Source: Gordionus sp. m RMFG-2023 (lineage: Eukaryota; Nematomorpha; Gordioida; Chordodea; Parachordodidae). Taken from it: DNA of 64,000 nt. The stretch lies in the NCBI RefSeq assembly GCF_954871325.1, contig NC_088775.1:62907561-62971560 (forward strand), in the 5' to 3' direction. Shown piece by piece: positions 33,376 through 43,982 of this stretch (within the stretch, counting starts at the first letter, position 1; each line of letters begins with the position of its first letter). A program made the position numbers and the translations under genes. The notes under the pieces are model-generated. The model ran no database searches, had not been told where the DNA came from, and was given only the letters and a program-made list of their open reading frames with translations.

Positions 33376-33530
33376 TTTAATATTACCCCGACTATACATT
33401 GATTCAGTTTCGGTTCTAAAATACAATTTAGTCGACTATGGATTAATTAAGCAGACAAAATGGTTTGACTAAACCGATAAATGGGTCAACTTTAGTCGAT
33501 TTTAGTATCTAATGTTTTTAGTAGTCGGAA

Positions 33531-34057
33531 GAACTAGACTAATTAACAACAAACAATTATCGCGATATTGACCTCGTGGGTAACTCACTGAAACTCGGGG
33601 AATTTTTAATATTATTTTTTTTTAATAATTTTTTTAATTAAAAAATAAAAATGCGATCGTGCGGATAAGGGTGGAAATTTTTTGATGTAATGATTATTGT
33701 AATATTCAGTTACAAAAAAATTTATTATTCAAATTGTGATAATATTCAAACAAATTATTAAAATTATTACTTTATTATTTAAGTCTTAGACTATGCAAAT
33801 GAGATGAAAACGCGTAATAATTGGAGATATTTCATATAAGAGTTTAACTTGGAGTTATTGACTTTTTATTTTTCGCTTATACATTTTTTAATTTTTTTTT
33901 TGTTACTTTTTCCTCTTATGTTAATTTATAATTGATTAATTTATAATTAATAGAGTTTAATAAAGGAATTAGAATTTATATTATGGTTTAATTTTCTTTC
34001 TATTTTATTCTAGGTTCTAATACCCCAACTTATCACAATAATGATTCAAAGTTTCAT
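33531..34057. other. No gene seen
   Basis: AT-rich sequence with homopolymer runs. No repeat partner in the window was noticed. Confidence 0.55.
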
Positions 34058-34269
34058 TACACAAACGTTTTGAGCCGATTTTTTAAAACGGCTAACTCAA
34101 TATATTAGCCAGAAAAATTATGCCTAAGCCTCGAGATTTCGTTCATATATGTATAGACCTTTGTTGCTTCTATGAGCAAAATCTTCAGGTTTGCATAATA
34201 TTTTTCTGGATGGAATAATGAGTTAGCCGTTTTTAAAAATCGGCTCAAAACGAGCCGTTTAACAACACT
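34058..34269. mobile_element. Palindromic MITE, copy 1
   Basis: A 212-bp near-perfect inverted repeat. The left arm has TTTTGAGCCGATTTTTTAAA and CGGCTAACTCAATA; the right arm has the inverse, including GAGTTAGCCGTTTTTAAAAA. The outer end GTGTTGTTAAAC (inverted at the right) matches the second copy at 38621. No coding capacity. It would fold into a long hairpin if transcribed. Confidence 0.85.
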
Positions 34270-34729
34270 AGTTAGGACTATTAAATCAAATACTAGATAA
34301 TTAAGCAATTTATTTGAATAAACATAATATATAAACTGATAATATATAGATATATATAATTTTAAGGAAAAACATAAATAGTTATATAAATTTATATCAT
34401 TTAAAAATTTAATTAATTTACTTAAATTTGACATATTTTTAATATTACGTAAATAAGAATATTCACATATATATAAATGAGAGGAAGAATTTCTTCCAGT
34501 TCTGAGGAATTAAAAAAATATTAAAAAGAAATTCTTATTGCATCAAAATCTAAAATTACGCCAATTGAATGTATATGCAATTTTTAAAACATTTTTGAGT
34601 AATGAAACTTTGAATTATTATTACATAAAAAAATTACTACCAATATCCAGACGATCGCATATTTATTTTTTAAAAATATTTAAAAAAATAAATATAAAAA
34701 AATATTTTACCCCGAGTTTTAGTAAGTTT
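34270..34729. other. No gene seen
   Basis: AT-rich spacer; the open frames here are low-complexity and unsupported. Confidence 0.5.
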
Positions 34730-34956
34730 TTAGTGCGCACAAATTGAACGTTGCAACGCAGCGTTTTAAAACGCAAGCAATGCATTTTAAATGCATTCGT
34801 TCAAATTGAGCACATTTCCGTTTTCCGTTTTTCATTTTAAATTATTTTTTAAAAGACAAACTTGCTTGTGTTTTTTGAAACTTTTTAAATTTTAAAGTGA
34901 TAAAATTCTTCTAAATTGTAAGAATAATTATTAATAAATGATATAACAATATTTTT

Positions 34957-35637
34957 ATGACATGGAACGATGAAATTACCGAAAGCTTTGCAGAAATGCT
35001 GAACCCTTTTTCATGAGAAACTTAAAGTATCAGCTGAATAAGGAGGAAATAGGAAAACTTACTTAATTAAATATTCATGTTGTTTATTTTATTGGTAAGT
35101 TGATAATAACTACTTGGAAAATAAAGAGTAGGGCTGTGCCAATCCTCAAATTCTGTTCTGATGTTACTACAAAGCCTATCCAATATTGATTCAAAATTTA
35201 TATTGATTTTACTTACCATCTATATTTGAATAAATCCCATAAAATAATTTACTATTCATAAAAAATTATTTATTCTCAAAAAGTTAATTACCTTGTATAA
35301 AATATTAGAAATGTTAATTTTCATGTGGAACTCTCAACAACAAAAATACCTAAAGTACTTAATGAATTTAATAGGTTAATAAATGTTTTGGAAGAAAGAG
35401 CATCTGGGATGCTGTAAAGCTAATTTATATTTTAAATTTTTTTATATTTTATTTAGGCATTTTTTGAATAGCCTTGTAGAGGAGGCTGAATCCTTAATCT
35501 ATGAGAAGCAATTTCTGTTTAAAACAGAGGTTATGAAATATTTATATTATCTCAAGGCAAATGATATATCGTCAGAACCTATATCATCACAACCTGACAA
35601 TGATTCTCCATTAGATATTTTTAATAGCATTATATAA
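34957..35637 (+). pseudogene. Harbinger second protein (Myb/SANT or MADF-like), broken
   Basis: It starts at ATG 34957 with TWNDEITESFAEMLNP, a tryptophan-led helix typical of Myb/SANT or MADF DNA-binding modules. It is soon broken by a shift and stop (35014-35016). The remainder shows in separate open pieces: VLNEFNRLINVLEERASG near 35355-35410, and 35461-35637 with EEAESLIYEKQFLFK and an acidic serine-rich tail. Harbinger elements carry such a protein to bring the nuclease to DNA. The exact subtype is not certain. Confidence 0.6.
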
Positions 35638-36129
35638 ATTATTTATTTTTTATAAAAATGTATTGTATGTATTTTGTATATTTTTAAATAAATGATGTTG
35701 TAAGATATAAGATCATATTATTTTAAGTTTGAGGTTCATTCCTCAAGATTTTAAATAGCTCAAGAGGCTACACCTAGAATAGTGTCCATATTAAGATTTA
35801 ATATATTAAATAAATTTTCCTTAATTTTCAATCTTTTTATTTATATCATTTAATATTATAATTGTCTATAAAAATTAATTATGTAACACAATTTAATATA
35901 AAATATTTTCATAAATAAATTTAATACAATAAAAATTTAATAATTTATAAAATTTTTATATTTGTCTCAAATAATTTTTGATTCCATTGAAGTAGAATTA
36001 TTTTCTCTGCTAGGTAAGAAAGGTCTAGTAGTGAGGTTTATCATTGTTGTATCTAATTTGGATGATTACATAAAGCAGGGAGATCAAGTGTATGGTTCAC
36101 CAACTTTTAATATATTTTTAAGATATAAT

Positions 36130-36600
36130 AAAATTAATATAATGTAACCTCTATATAAAGAGCTATTTCTAAATACTCTACCATCACTCTGCTTTCAATA
36201 TGCTCCCACATCTATATAAATAAATTTCCTGTTAATGTCTTTTAGGGCTAACAAGTTAATTGAAAATCTATGCTTGCAGTTAAAAAATTTGAGCCACTAT
36301 TAAGAGGGCTCTCGATATAGATATGTTTTCCATCTATAGCCTTAAAACAATTTGGAAATCCTGATTGAAGCAGGAATTCCTTAAAAAACTAAAGATAAAA
36401 GTAAATATTAATCTTGATTTATTATAATAAATTTACTCTTTCCCAATCATTTTTATTAGGCCTAGGCATGTGAATAAGTACAGTAGCATTCCAAATGCTG
36501 TGCACACTGATTTCACAATATTAGCTATACAGGATTTTGAAATCCTTGAGCTATAAGCAAGTTGTGCAAATTATACACCATAAATACCTATTATATAAAT
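36130..36600 (-). pseudogene. Harbinger DDE nuclease, broken
   Basis: On the minus strand, from high to low coordinates: AYSSRISKSCIANIVKSVC (about 36500-36570), then in another frame IWNATVLIHMPRPNKNDWERV (about 36445-36510). Next is SGFPNCFKAIDGKHIYIESP (about 36310-36370), with the first catalytic Asp in the IDGKH motif. After another shift come a region like the family DVGAYGKQSDGGVF, here DVGAY then KQSDGRVFRNSSLY (about 36155-36215), with the second Asp. The third catalytic residue was not found. Several frameshifts and a stop make it inactive. Confidence 0.82.
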
Positions 36601-36861
36601 AATTAATAATGAATTAAATTTATTTTACCTCATCTTGTATAATTATAAAATTGAGAATGTGTTAAATCGCCTTTATTATTAATATATTCAGAAAAAAGAT
36701 TTCTTTTAACATATATTTGAGATGTCTTGCTCCTTTTCCTTTCTTTATTTTTTTTAAGGAAATATAAGGCAAGGAATTTTATCTGTTTTAAATTTAACTG
36801 CATTTACGTTTTTATATATGCGTTTTGAAACGCTGCGTTGCAACGTTCAATTTGTGCGCAC

Positions 36862-37330
36862 TTTACAGACCTTGTGATATTAAATTCGCTATAATATATT
36901 CGTGATATATTCCTCGAAATAGTTTTCGCTATATCGTATTCGCGATTTCATGACTTAGCTATAAAACTTTCGCGATAAAAGTTTTGCTGTAATGTATTCA
37001 CTTTAAATGTTTCATCGCAATAAGGGTTTTGCTATAAAATTCATTTCCTATAAAAGTTTTGCTGGATTAACATGAAACCGTTTAAGGATACAATTTATGG
37101 TATTGATTATTATCGTACTTTCGATGAAGATATAAACATATTATTGTTAAATTAAAATTATATTTTGATCTTTTCATTGTTAAAATAAAATTATATTTTA
37201 TTTTTACAAAACCTTTTATATCTTAAACACCATACTTTCTTATACTAAATAAGAGTTGTATAGATGTGCTAGATGTAATTGAGACATATTTGGGGAAATT
37301 TTAATATAAAGATGATAAAGGAGATATATA
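36862..37330. other. No gene seen; TTCGCTATA-rich segment
   Basis: At 36890-37060 the words TTCGCTATA, TTCGCGAT and TTTTGCT recur irregularly, which looks like a decayed simple repeat. Otherwise AT-rich. Confidence 0.5.
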
Positions 37331-37661
37331 TTTTTTCCGGCAATGTATTATTTTTTCAACATTAAATCATTTTTTGAGTGCACTTTTTTAATTAAAAATC
37401 TGATTTTACCGAAAATGTATACCGTCATATTTGGAAACCTACCCTATAAATTTCAGACAATTTTTCCATTTATATCAAATTTTCCAGATTTTTTAATATA
37501 AATTATAAATGACTCAGTGGTAACGGAAAAATTCTCTACAGTTCATAAGTGTATTTCAAACGTGTTAGAATATATTTCCGCTAAAATCCGATTTTAAATT
37601 TAAAAAACGCGCCCAAAAAATGATTTAAAGTTGTAAAAATAAAACATTGCCGAAAAATCAC
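37331..37661. mobile_element. Palindromic MITE of a second family
   Basis: Arms of about 80 bp: the left begins TTTTTCCGGCAATGTATTAT and continues through TTAAATCATTTTTTGAGTGC. The right arm is the inverse, ending CATTGCCGAAAAA. The middle 170 bp have no open frame. Family unknown. Confidence 0.78.
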
Positions 37662-38620
37662 ATTGACGCTAACATAAAATAAATATTTAACATATTTTTT
37701 TACTTGGAAAGTAGTGCATCCAAAAAATAAAGTAATGTAACCAAATGCAGTTATTTTTTGTAAAAATATAACTATAACAGCCTTAGTTTTTTTATTAATT
37801 TTTAATATGAGTATCGCTTCCAGATATAGGCCTAATATCTTGCAGTATCTGTTTTGCAAAAAGATGATATAGGTGCGTCTATGCTTGAAACTCAGTAAGG
37901 CCTGAGAAATGAACTCTATTTTTTCACTATTGATTTTAATACAAAATTTAAGATAATTATAATTTAATTTCTGACTACTAATATTAATTAATGTTAATAA
38001 TAAGCCAATTTGTTGACAATTTTGATTTAATATATAAATAGACATGTATTATTTTTATTTAGTGTTAAAATATTTGATTTCTGACATGTATAATTTTTTT
38101 AAAAAAGAACATTATATTGAATTAATTTACAATAATATATCTTATTGATAATATAATTTCATAAGATATATATATATATATTTTGTATTATACCCATCCC
38201 TGATTCTTAGAAATAAATAAAAAAAGTATATACATAAAATATATATTTGTGAATCAACTAGCTGATATACTTACAAAATTATTTGCTAACATTATTATTT
38301 ACACCTAGTACACATAAATATATAGTATTAATATAAAAAATTTGACATGTTTTAAGGGCTTTTGATAATTTTCTGATTTTGATGTAAGAGAAGATCTTTT
38401 TACGTTATCTGGTTCAATTTATTATAAATACACGTATGAATTAAAAATAAACATTTAAAAATAAATACATTTACTTGTAAATTTGGTTTCTAAATGTTTG
38501 GATTTAATCAAAAAATTTGAATAGTTTTTATTGACAATACCTATTATAAACAATCATAATAAATATACATCGAATATTGTGATAAATGAATCTATATATA
38601 AAAATAGCATTAAAGATAAT
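37662..38620. other. No gene seen
   Basis: AT-rich. The 154-codon minus-strand open frame that starts here overlaps a MITE arm and has no recognisable domain; it is not annotated as a gene. Confidence 0.55.
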
Positions 38621-38815
38621 GTTGTTAAACACTTTGAGCCAATTTTCTAAAACGGCTAACTCAATCAGAAAAATATTACGCAAGCTTAAAGATTTTGCTC
38701 ATAAACGGCCCAAAGGTTTGGGCATCTATTAACGAAATCCTGAAGCTTGGGAAATATTTTTCCGGCTAAAATATTGAGTTAGCCTTTTTTTAAAATCGGT
38801 TCAAATCGAGAACAG
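38621..38815. mobile_element. Palindromic MITE, copy 2 of the GAGCCGATTTT family
   Basis: It starts GTTGTTAAACACTTTGAGCC, has the arm words AAAACGGCTAACTCAAT and, inverted, ATTGAGTTAGCC, and is the same family as 34058-34269. It ends about 115 bp before the Ig exon (on its 3' side). Confidence 0.82.
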
Positions 38816-38929
38816 TACCAATTAACGAATAGTGGTTTCTTGATTTACAATATAGGTACATAGCCCCCCCCCCCCATCGCCCTGATAGATTCTGTGTATT
38901 AAGTTGGCTGATCTTATGTATGAGTTAAC

Positions 38930-39146
38930 CTGAGACAACAGTCAAATTGAATATTAGTCCAATCTTATCGATTTCAGTAGTAAATTGACACTCATAAAAT
39001 CCTTCATCATCTTTATTTATATAACGAATCTTTAATTTTGAATTTTGATACTTTGGTTGATTTATTATTGTTATTCTGGGGTCTTCAATAAACTTGAAAT
39101 CTCCTATTGAAAGGATTTGATTATCGCCCAACCTCATCCATGATAT
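38930..39146 (-). CDS. Dpr/DIP/lachesin-like immunoglobulin exon
   Basis: One internal exon of a cell-surface Ig protein. Translated from 39146 it reads ISWMRLGDNQILSIGDF, then RITIINQ, LKIRYINKDDEGFYECQF, and a final strand LIFNLTVV. These match the conserved core tryptophan, the D-G-YEC motif around the second cysteine, and the closing strand of Ig domains in the Dpr/DIP/lachesin/zig-8 group of neuronal adhesion proteins (W-R--D--IL--G, YECQ-STE). Splice signals fit on both sides: acceptor TTTAAG before 39146 and donor TCAG^GTTAAC after 38930. Length is 217 nt, starting in phase 0 and ending in phase 1. The other exons were not found, so introns must be long or this is a stray exon. The first conserved cysteine should be in the preceding exon. 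Confidence 0.78.
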
Positions 39147-39599
39147 CTTAAATTATAAAATTTTATTATCTGCTATATAATTTTGAAATCCTAATTAATA
39201 TTTTAAATAACTTGTTTTAATATTTCAATGGAGTGGTAATCAGGCTTACTATATAAAACATGCATTGCATGTAAGACTTCAATGCACATTAAATAATGAT
39301 TCTATATTTTTCTTAAAGTAACTGTAAATTTAAAATCAAAACTAATTGAAAATTTAGCTAGGGCTGCACCGATAATATCGGTAGATAGGTGAGATAATAT
39401 TGACTTTTTGAAGAAAAGCTCGAGTGGACTGATCTTTAAAACCCCATTTTTTCCACTTTTATTAAAAATGGATTTTATTTTTAACAATATGGTAAATAAT
39501 AGTGATACAGTATGTGTATTGAAGTGTATTCAATTTGGGTATTATTGCAGGTATTCTATCTAAATTATAAAGGTAAAGGACTCAAGTGTATGACCAAAT
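39147..39599. other. No gene seen (intron-like)
   Basis: AT-rich spacer upstream of the Ig exon on the minus strand. No further exon of the Ig protein was recognised. Confidence 0.5.
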
Positions 39600-40125
39600 T
39601 GTCTAAATTTATTAAATAGATTCGAATCGAATAGTAACGAATATGAATAGCAAATTGTTAGTTTTGCTGAACAAGAATAAAGAATTATCCGATTCAAATA
39701 AAACAAATAATTCAAATATTAATTATTGGAATAATTTGTTTTATTTAAACCAAATTATTCGTTTAATTTGAATCAAATTATTCAGAACAAATAATATGTT
39801 TTATAATAAAATTTAATCATTAGTCATTTCTATTGATGATCTATCAATCTGACAGGAGAAGTAATTAACAAGGATACATCAACAATTTGTGGAAGGCTTC
39901 GAATATCTTAAAAAGAAGAAACAATAAGAAAAACTCTGCCTTAAAAATTAGCTTGGTATTATAAATTAAATTAATATGCATTTTTAGTTAATTTATAATA
40001 TTAAAAAAACGAATAAATCGAATACAAATAGTAAATTTTATTATTCGTAAAATAAGAATATTAAATTATTCGATTTGTTTACAAATAAGGCCCTATTTGA
40101 TTCTTATTCGTTTTTGAGTGGGCTT
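39600..40125. repeat. Palindrome-rich ATTCGAAT segment, MITE-like
   Basis: Several inverted matches are built from ATTCGAAT, AAACAAATAATT and AATTATTCGTTTAATTTGAA. The clearest hairpin is centred near 39718 (GATTCAAATAAAACAAATAA opposite its inverse). The right edge GATTCTTATTCGTTTTTGAG is a poor inverse of the left edge. Probably a decayed MITE; the limits are approximate. Confidence 0.5.
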
Positions 40126-40296
40126 AATATCTATCAAATGATAATATACCGTTTCTTCCTTCGATATGTTATGCAGATGACAATCTAAATAAGTTGTTGA
40201 CATCCTCAATGCCGTTATGTTATAGTTTGGTAGTTTTATCTTCATAAATTGTTCTAGAGAATTATAGTTTAAACGATTAAGTGTATAAAATGTTTT
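40093..40296 (-). other. Unassigned 68-codon open segment
   Basis: Open from 40296 to a stop at 40093-40095, with balanced composition in its middle (LPNYNITALRMSTTYLDCHL, EETVYYHLIDIKP). It does not start with a methionine and is not recognised. It could be part of an exon or an old element. The last dozen codons overlap the ATTCGAAT segment. Confidence 0.3.
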
Positions 40297-40460
40297 CTAA
40301 TCGTTGGTGGCATAAAAATACTAAGAAAAATATGTAAGATGGGTAGGAATAGGGAAATTGCGATTATTTTTTTATTATTGGGGATGTGTTAGCTAGGGCA
40401 AATTTATTTTTGGGAGGGTTTGTAAATATTTTTTTTAATTTAGAAATTATCAATTCGAAA
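40290..40460 (+). repeat. Dispersed repeat, copy at 40 kb
   Basis: Non-coding segment with AAATATGTAAGATGGGTAGG and TAGGGAAATTGCGATTA that matches 54000-54170 (GTAAAATGGGTAGGAATAGG and following) in the same orientation. Family unknown. Confidence 0.75.
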
Positions 40461-41645
40461 AGTTTTATTTAAGTAACAAATTTTCACAAATTTTTCATTT
40501 ACGAATTATAATTAAAAATATATAAAAATCTAATGATATTGAATTAAAAAATATGTATGAAATGAGATATGGGATAAAATTAAATGTGTCGAATTGTCAA
40601 TGTAAAAAAAATATATACATTAAATATAACGGATATAGTTATTAGCATCTAAAAATATTTTGTTTTTTTATCTTCTCCAATAAAACACAAAGACAACCTA
40701 ATTTTATTGCCAAAGACTCATCCTTTTAATTAGTCTCTTTAAGAAGACAAAACAGCAGGGGTAATATAAATTTTATATATATATTAGGTTTATTGAACAT
40801 TATTTCTAAGTCTCGAACAAGAGGTATATAAAATCACGATTTTTAATATTCTCCTTAAAATACATCATTCTATTCGTATATTAAAAGAATACACTATTTG
40901 TTCTTTTTATTCTATTTAGATAGATATATAATATGAAATCTCATAAAAAAATTAAAACTAATGAAAAAAAAATTAAAATATGATTTTTAAAAAAAACATT
41001 AAAACGAGCGGTAATGTAATATTACCTTTTTGGATTTCTAAATTTTACCTTGTAATTCATATAGTATATTTAATATACTTACAAGAGTCGATAAAAACAT
41101 TTATATTATAATCATTATTTTTAGAAAAAATTAAATATTCTTTAAAATGGTTTTATATATATTTCTAAATTTTTTTTAAGAAACAAGTGGCTATTTATGG
41201 CAAGTTAAAAAAAATAATAATTAAAATTTAAAACTTTTATCCCATTTTTATTAACTGCTTATAAAATAAGAAATAAGATTATGCAAGCCATTTTTTTTAA
41301 TTTAATCGTAAATTTTATTAGATATTTTTTTTAAAATATATATTAATATTAATATTTATTTTTATTTCGTATTTAAAACGGTTTCAATTAAAAAATACAA
41401 TATAATATAAATGATATCAAAATGAAATATATTTTAAAACAAAACAAATAAGAATATATTAAAAATTATATGAAGAAAAAAAAATATATACTATTTAAAT
41501 TAATATTAAAAATATATTAAATTTTTTAATTCTAGAGAATAAAACATTAAAAAGATTATACATCTAGTAGTATAATAAAAAAAAGGAAATATATAATAAA
41601 ATATTGGAGAATATGTTTGTGACGGTGTTATGAAAAGTATTGAGG
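40461..41645. other. No gene seen
   Basis: Very AT-rich. A segment at 41345-41460 is the inverse of 29998-30110, probably a shared hAT relic. Nothing else is recognised. Confidence 0.5.
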
Positions 41646-42240
41646 TTAGGAAGGATCATCTTGTGGAATGAGACTGCCTATGAAGCTAATATAATTAGCC
41701 TTGTGTATTGCGATGGCGAGCCTTTGCCTTAAGAAGAAGCCCTCGCGGGGTTCACCGGTTAGTTGACGGATGTGGGAGCCGAGTTCCTTGAAAAAGGATA
41801 GCATATTTCCCAAAAGTAGTAAGGGTAGTGGAAATGATGGGGATGAAAATATATTCTTGAGAGATTTCAAAATATTTCGCTATTTTGAGTGACTCCTTTT
41901 TCTTAAGTATATTAACTGTTTGATTTGATGGAGCGAGTGGATCAATGCAAGAGTAGTCCCAGACCAGGAATTGACCGCACTTCCAAGGAATTTGTGAAAT
42001 TCCGTCAGGCCGTTTCCCATCAGATCTGAAAAAACCAGAAGGTTCAAGAGTGGAGGGGATATGAGCGGATCTAAGAGCTCTAAGGATGATAGAATTGCAT
42101 AGATTATGTCTTACAATTCGACCTTTACATAGCGACAATGAAGACTATGTCTACCATTGCCCAAAACGGCAGAACCGCAACCTGAACATATGTGGGGTGG
42201 GTAATAAGACAATTCGAATACCAATTGCGTGAGTAAGCTC
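41646..42240 (-). pseudogene. R2-type zinc finger and restriction-like endonuclease
   Basis: A short CCHC finger (ICSGCGSAV, then GRHSLHC) near 42120-42200 precedes GRIVRHNLCNSIILRALRSA, then SDGKRPDGISQIPWKCGQFL and VWDYSC. The RPDG and WDY-C blocks occupy the places of the PD and D residues of the PD-(D/E)XK-like nuclease of R2-type LINEs, which nicks the target. The C-terminal end follows in another frame (REGFFLRQRLAIAIHKAN). Broken by at least one frameshift. Confidence 0.75.
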
Positions 42241-42518
42241 GTTTTTATTCAGTTGTTATTGCAGATTAACAGACGGAATAGCTTCGAGAAACTCATGGCC
42301 TGAACCATTAAGCAGAGAAGAGAATAAGGGACGGTCAGATAATTGCATTCTGGAAAGGAGTGATTCAACGCAGAGTACAATAATAGGCCTATCCCAGTCC
42401 TTCTGCTTATTCGATTCGGGAAGAGGGTGATCCGCAGTAATTCGAGTCTTCCATTCGATGATTGCTTCATTATAAGACGAGTTGAGTTTTAAAGAATTAG
42501 GATTTACTATGTTTTTAG
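42241..42518 (-). pseudogene. R2-type LINE thumb/linker segment
   Basis: A short minus-strand open region (NGRLELLRITLFPNRISR, then NYLTVPYSLLC) links the RT at 42519-43930 to the zinc finger. It is part of the same LINE, displaced in frame. Confidence 0.55.
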
Positions 42519-43930
42519 TTAAAGGTAACTGGATATGAAGGCTGTTAAGGCGAGATCGGAAAGAGATCTGAAACCTAGACCTCCCATCTTAGTGGGTAAA
42601 GAGGCTTGTGTCCATGCAATTTCATCAAATTTAAGATTTAGGATATTTTCGATAAGGATTTTGATCCCATTTTCATAAACTCCAAGTGGAATGGGGAATT
42701 TAAATATAGCTGTTGAACGAAGTGAGTAAAGAATACGGGGAATATTGAAAAAATTTTTCACAAGAAAAAAAGCTTTATGAGAGGGAAGTAGGGAAAATAA
42801 ATATGCCAACTCAAATAAAGTATCCAAAGTGGACTGAAGAAAGGAAGAATTAGCAGAGTTACCACCAACGGAGGCTCCCAGATGATAGAGACCATCAAGA
42901 GTCGTTAGTTTGAATTTGTTTGTATTAGGTTCGATTGTATTGATAGAGATAAATTCTGATTTCTCTGGATTAATGGAGAGTCCAATAGCAGAACCGGTCT
43001 CCTTGATGTTGTTCACGGCTTTATTGACCTCAACATTGGATCCTCCAAGGATACCATCATCAATGTACCAGGAATGCAAGGATAATGAGCAGACCGAATT
43101 AATGGATTTAATGATGTCATTAATACCTAAACAAAAGAATAGGGAACCTAGGGGGTCTCCCTGCTGAATGCCCTCGACGGAAGGAATTTTAAAGGTATCA
43201 AACTGAAGAGTGGAGGGCTGTTGATAACACGAATAAAAAAAACTTAGTGTAACTGGGAAAAAGATTACTTGAGGAACTCAGAAAGGAGTTCCGGGAGAGT
43301 GAGTCGAATTTAATCAAGGATTCATTAGAAGGTTAATTTTCAAGATATAATCTGGACATATGTACAACCGCTTCACAGCCACCGGGGATTCCAACACCAA
43401 GTTGGAAGGGGCTTAGGAGACGTGAAGCATCATGCTTAATTCGAGATGATATCATCTTGGCTACTAAACGACGAAAGGTAGAACCAATGGCAATGGGTCT
43501 GATATCATTATTAGGCTTTTGAAGTGCGATTAGCCTAGCACCAAAGAGGATAGGTGAAACGAACTTTGGAACATCACCGTTTAAAATTTTGTTGCAGAAG
43601 TTTGTTAATTTGGAGAGAACGGATGTGTGAGCATGTAGAGGGGGAAGTGATTTCCTGGAGAAAAATGGGGCGTATGCCATCGAGCCCATGAGCGGAATCG
43701 CGATAAAAGGAAAGAATGGTTTTCCTCACTTCTTCAGAAGTAAAAAGAGAGGCGCAAGTAGAATGAGGTTGAGGGGAAATAGGGATGATGTTAGCTGAGG
43801 GGTGTTTTTGACATAACTTTAAATAGGTGGACGTGGATGGCTCAGCTAAAGAGTCATGTGTGGACACAAATCTGAGTGCTCCTTTAATATTGAAGTTGTC
43901 AATTTTCTTGCAGATCAAATTGGCCTTCAA
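42519..43930 (-). pseudogene. R2-type LINE reverse transcriptase
   Basis: The RT is split over three main frames. Fingers: HGLDGIRPIFLQEI (near 43690-43720). Palm: LIALQKPNNDIRPIAIG and LSPFQLGVGIPGGCEAVV (43333-43550); GIQQGDPLGSLFFCLGIND (about 43110-43170, in a frame open upstream of 43079); and WYIDDG with the catalytic Asp pair (about 43050-43070). Thumb and after: HLGASVGGNSAN, then KMGGLGFRSLSDLAL (42530-42600), the usual end of this RT type. Frameshifts lie near 43690 and 43330. Confidence 0.85.
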
Positions 43931-43982
43931 CTCTATTGGTGAGAGTCTTTTTTTGTTTAAGACTGGCTGTGAAATTTTGTTT

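Larger units (their letters stand above)
26870..33530. mobile_element. Composite foldback-like block ended by inverted 119-bp units
   Basis: The left end (about 26870-27040) has several TTTAGTCGGCTTAATCAA words and then TGTATAGTCGGGGTAA, leading into forward 119-bp units. The right end (about 33380-33530) carries the inverse (TTACCCCGACTATACA, repeated TAGTCGA words), preceded by inverted units. Both ends therefore carry the same terminal segment plus array in opposite orientation. Inside lie relics of an IS630/Tc1 element, two hAT elements and a TA-flanked element, and a third inverted array. It is unresolved whether this is one old element filled by later insertions or two related elements. 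Confidence 0.5.
34733..36861. mobile_element. PIF/Harbinger element with complete terminal repeats
   Basis: The ends are GTGCGCACAAATTGAACG at 34733 and its exact inverse ending at 36861. The match extends inward (TTGCAACGCAGCGTTT). Left and right flanks are TTA and TTT, near the TWA target usual for Harbinger elements. As in that family there are two genes, here convergent: a Myb/SANT-like protein (plus) and the DDE nuclease (minus). Both are broken by frameshifts, so this is a dead but end-to-end complete copy. Confidence 0.85.

Noticed and set aside
34105-34434. 109-codon minus-strand open frame
   Set aside because: Covers a palindromic MITE and AT-rich flank.
37581-38045. 154-codon minus-strand open frame
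   Set aside because: Its end lies in an arm of a palindromic MITE, its composition follows AT content, and no domain is visible.
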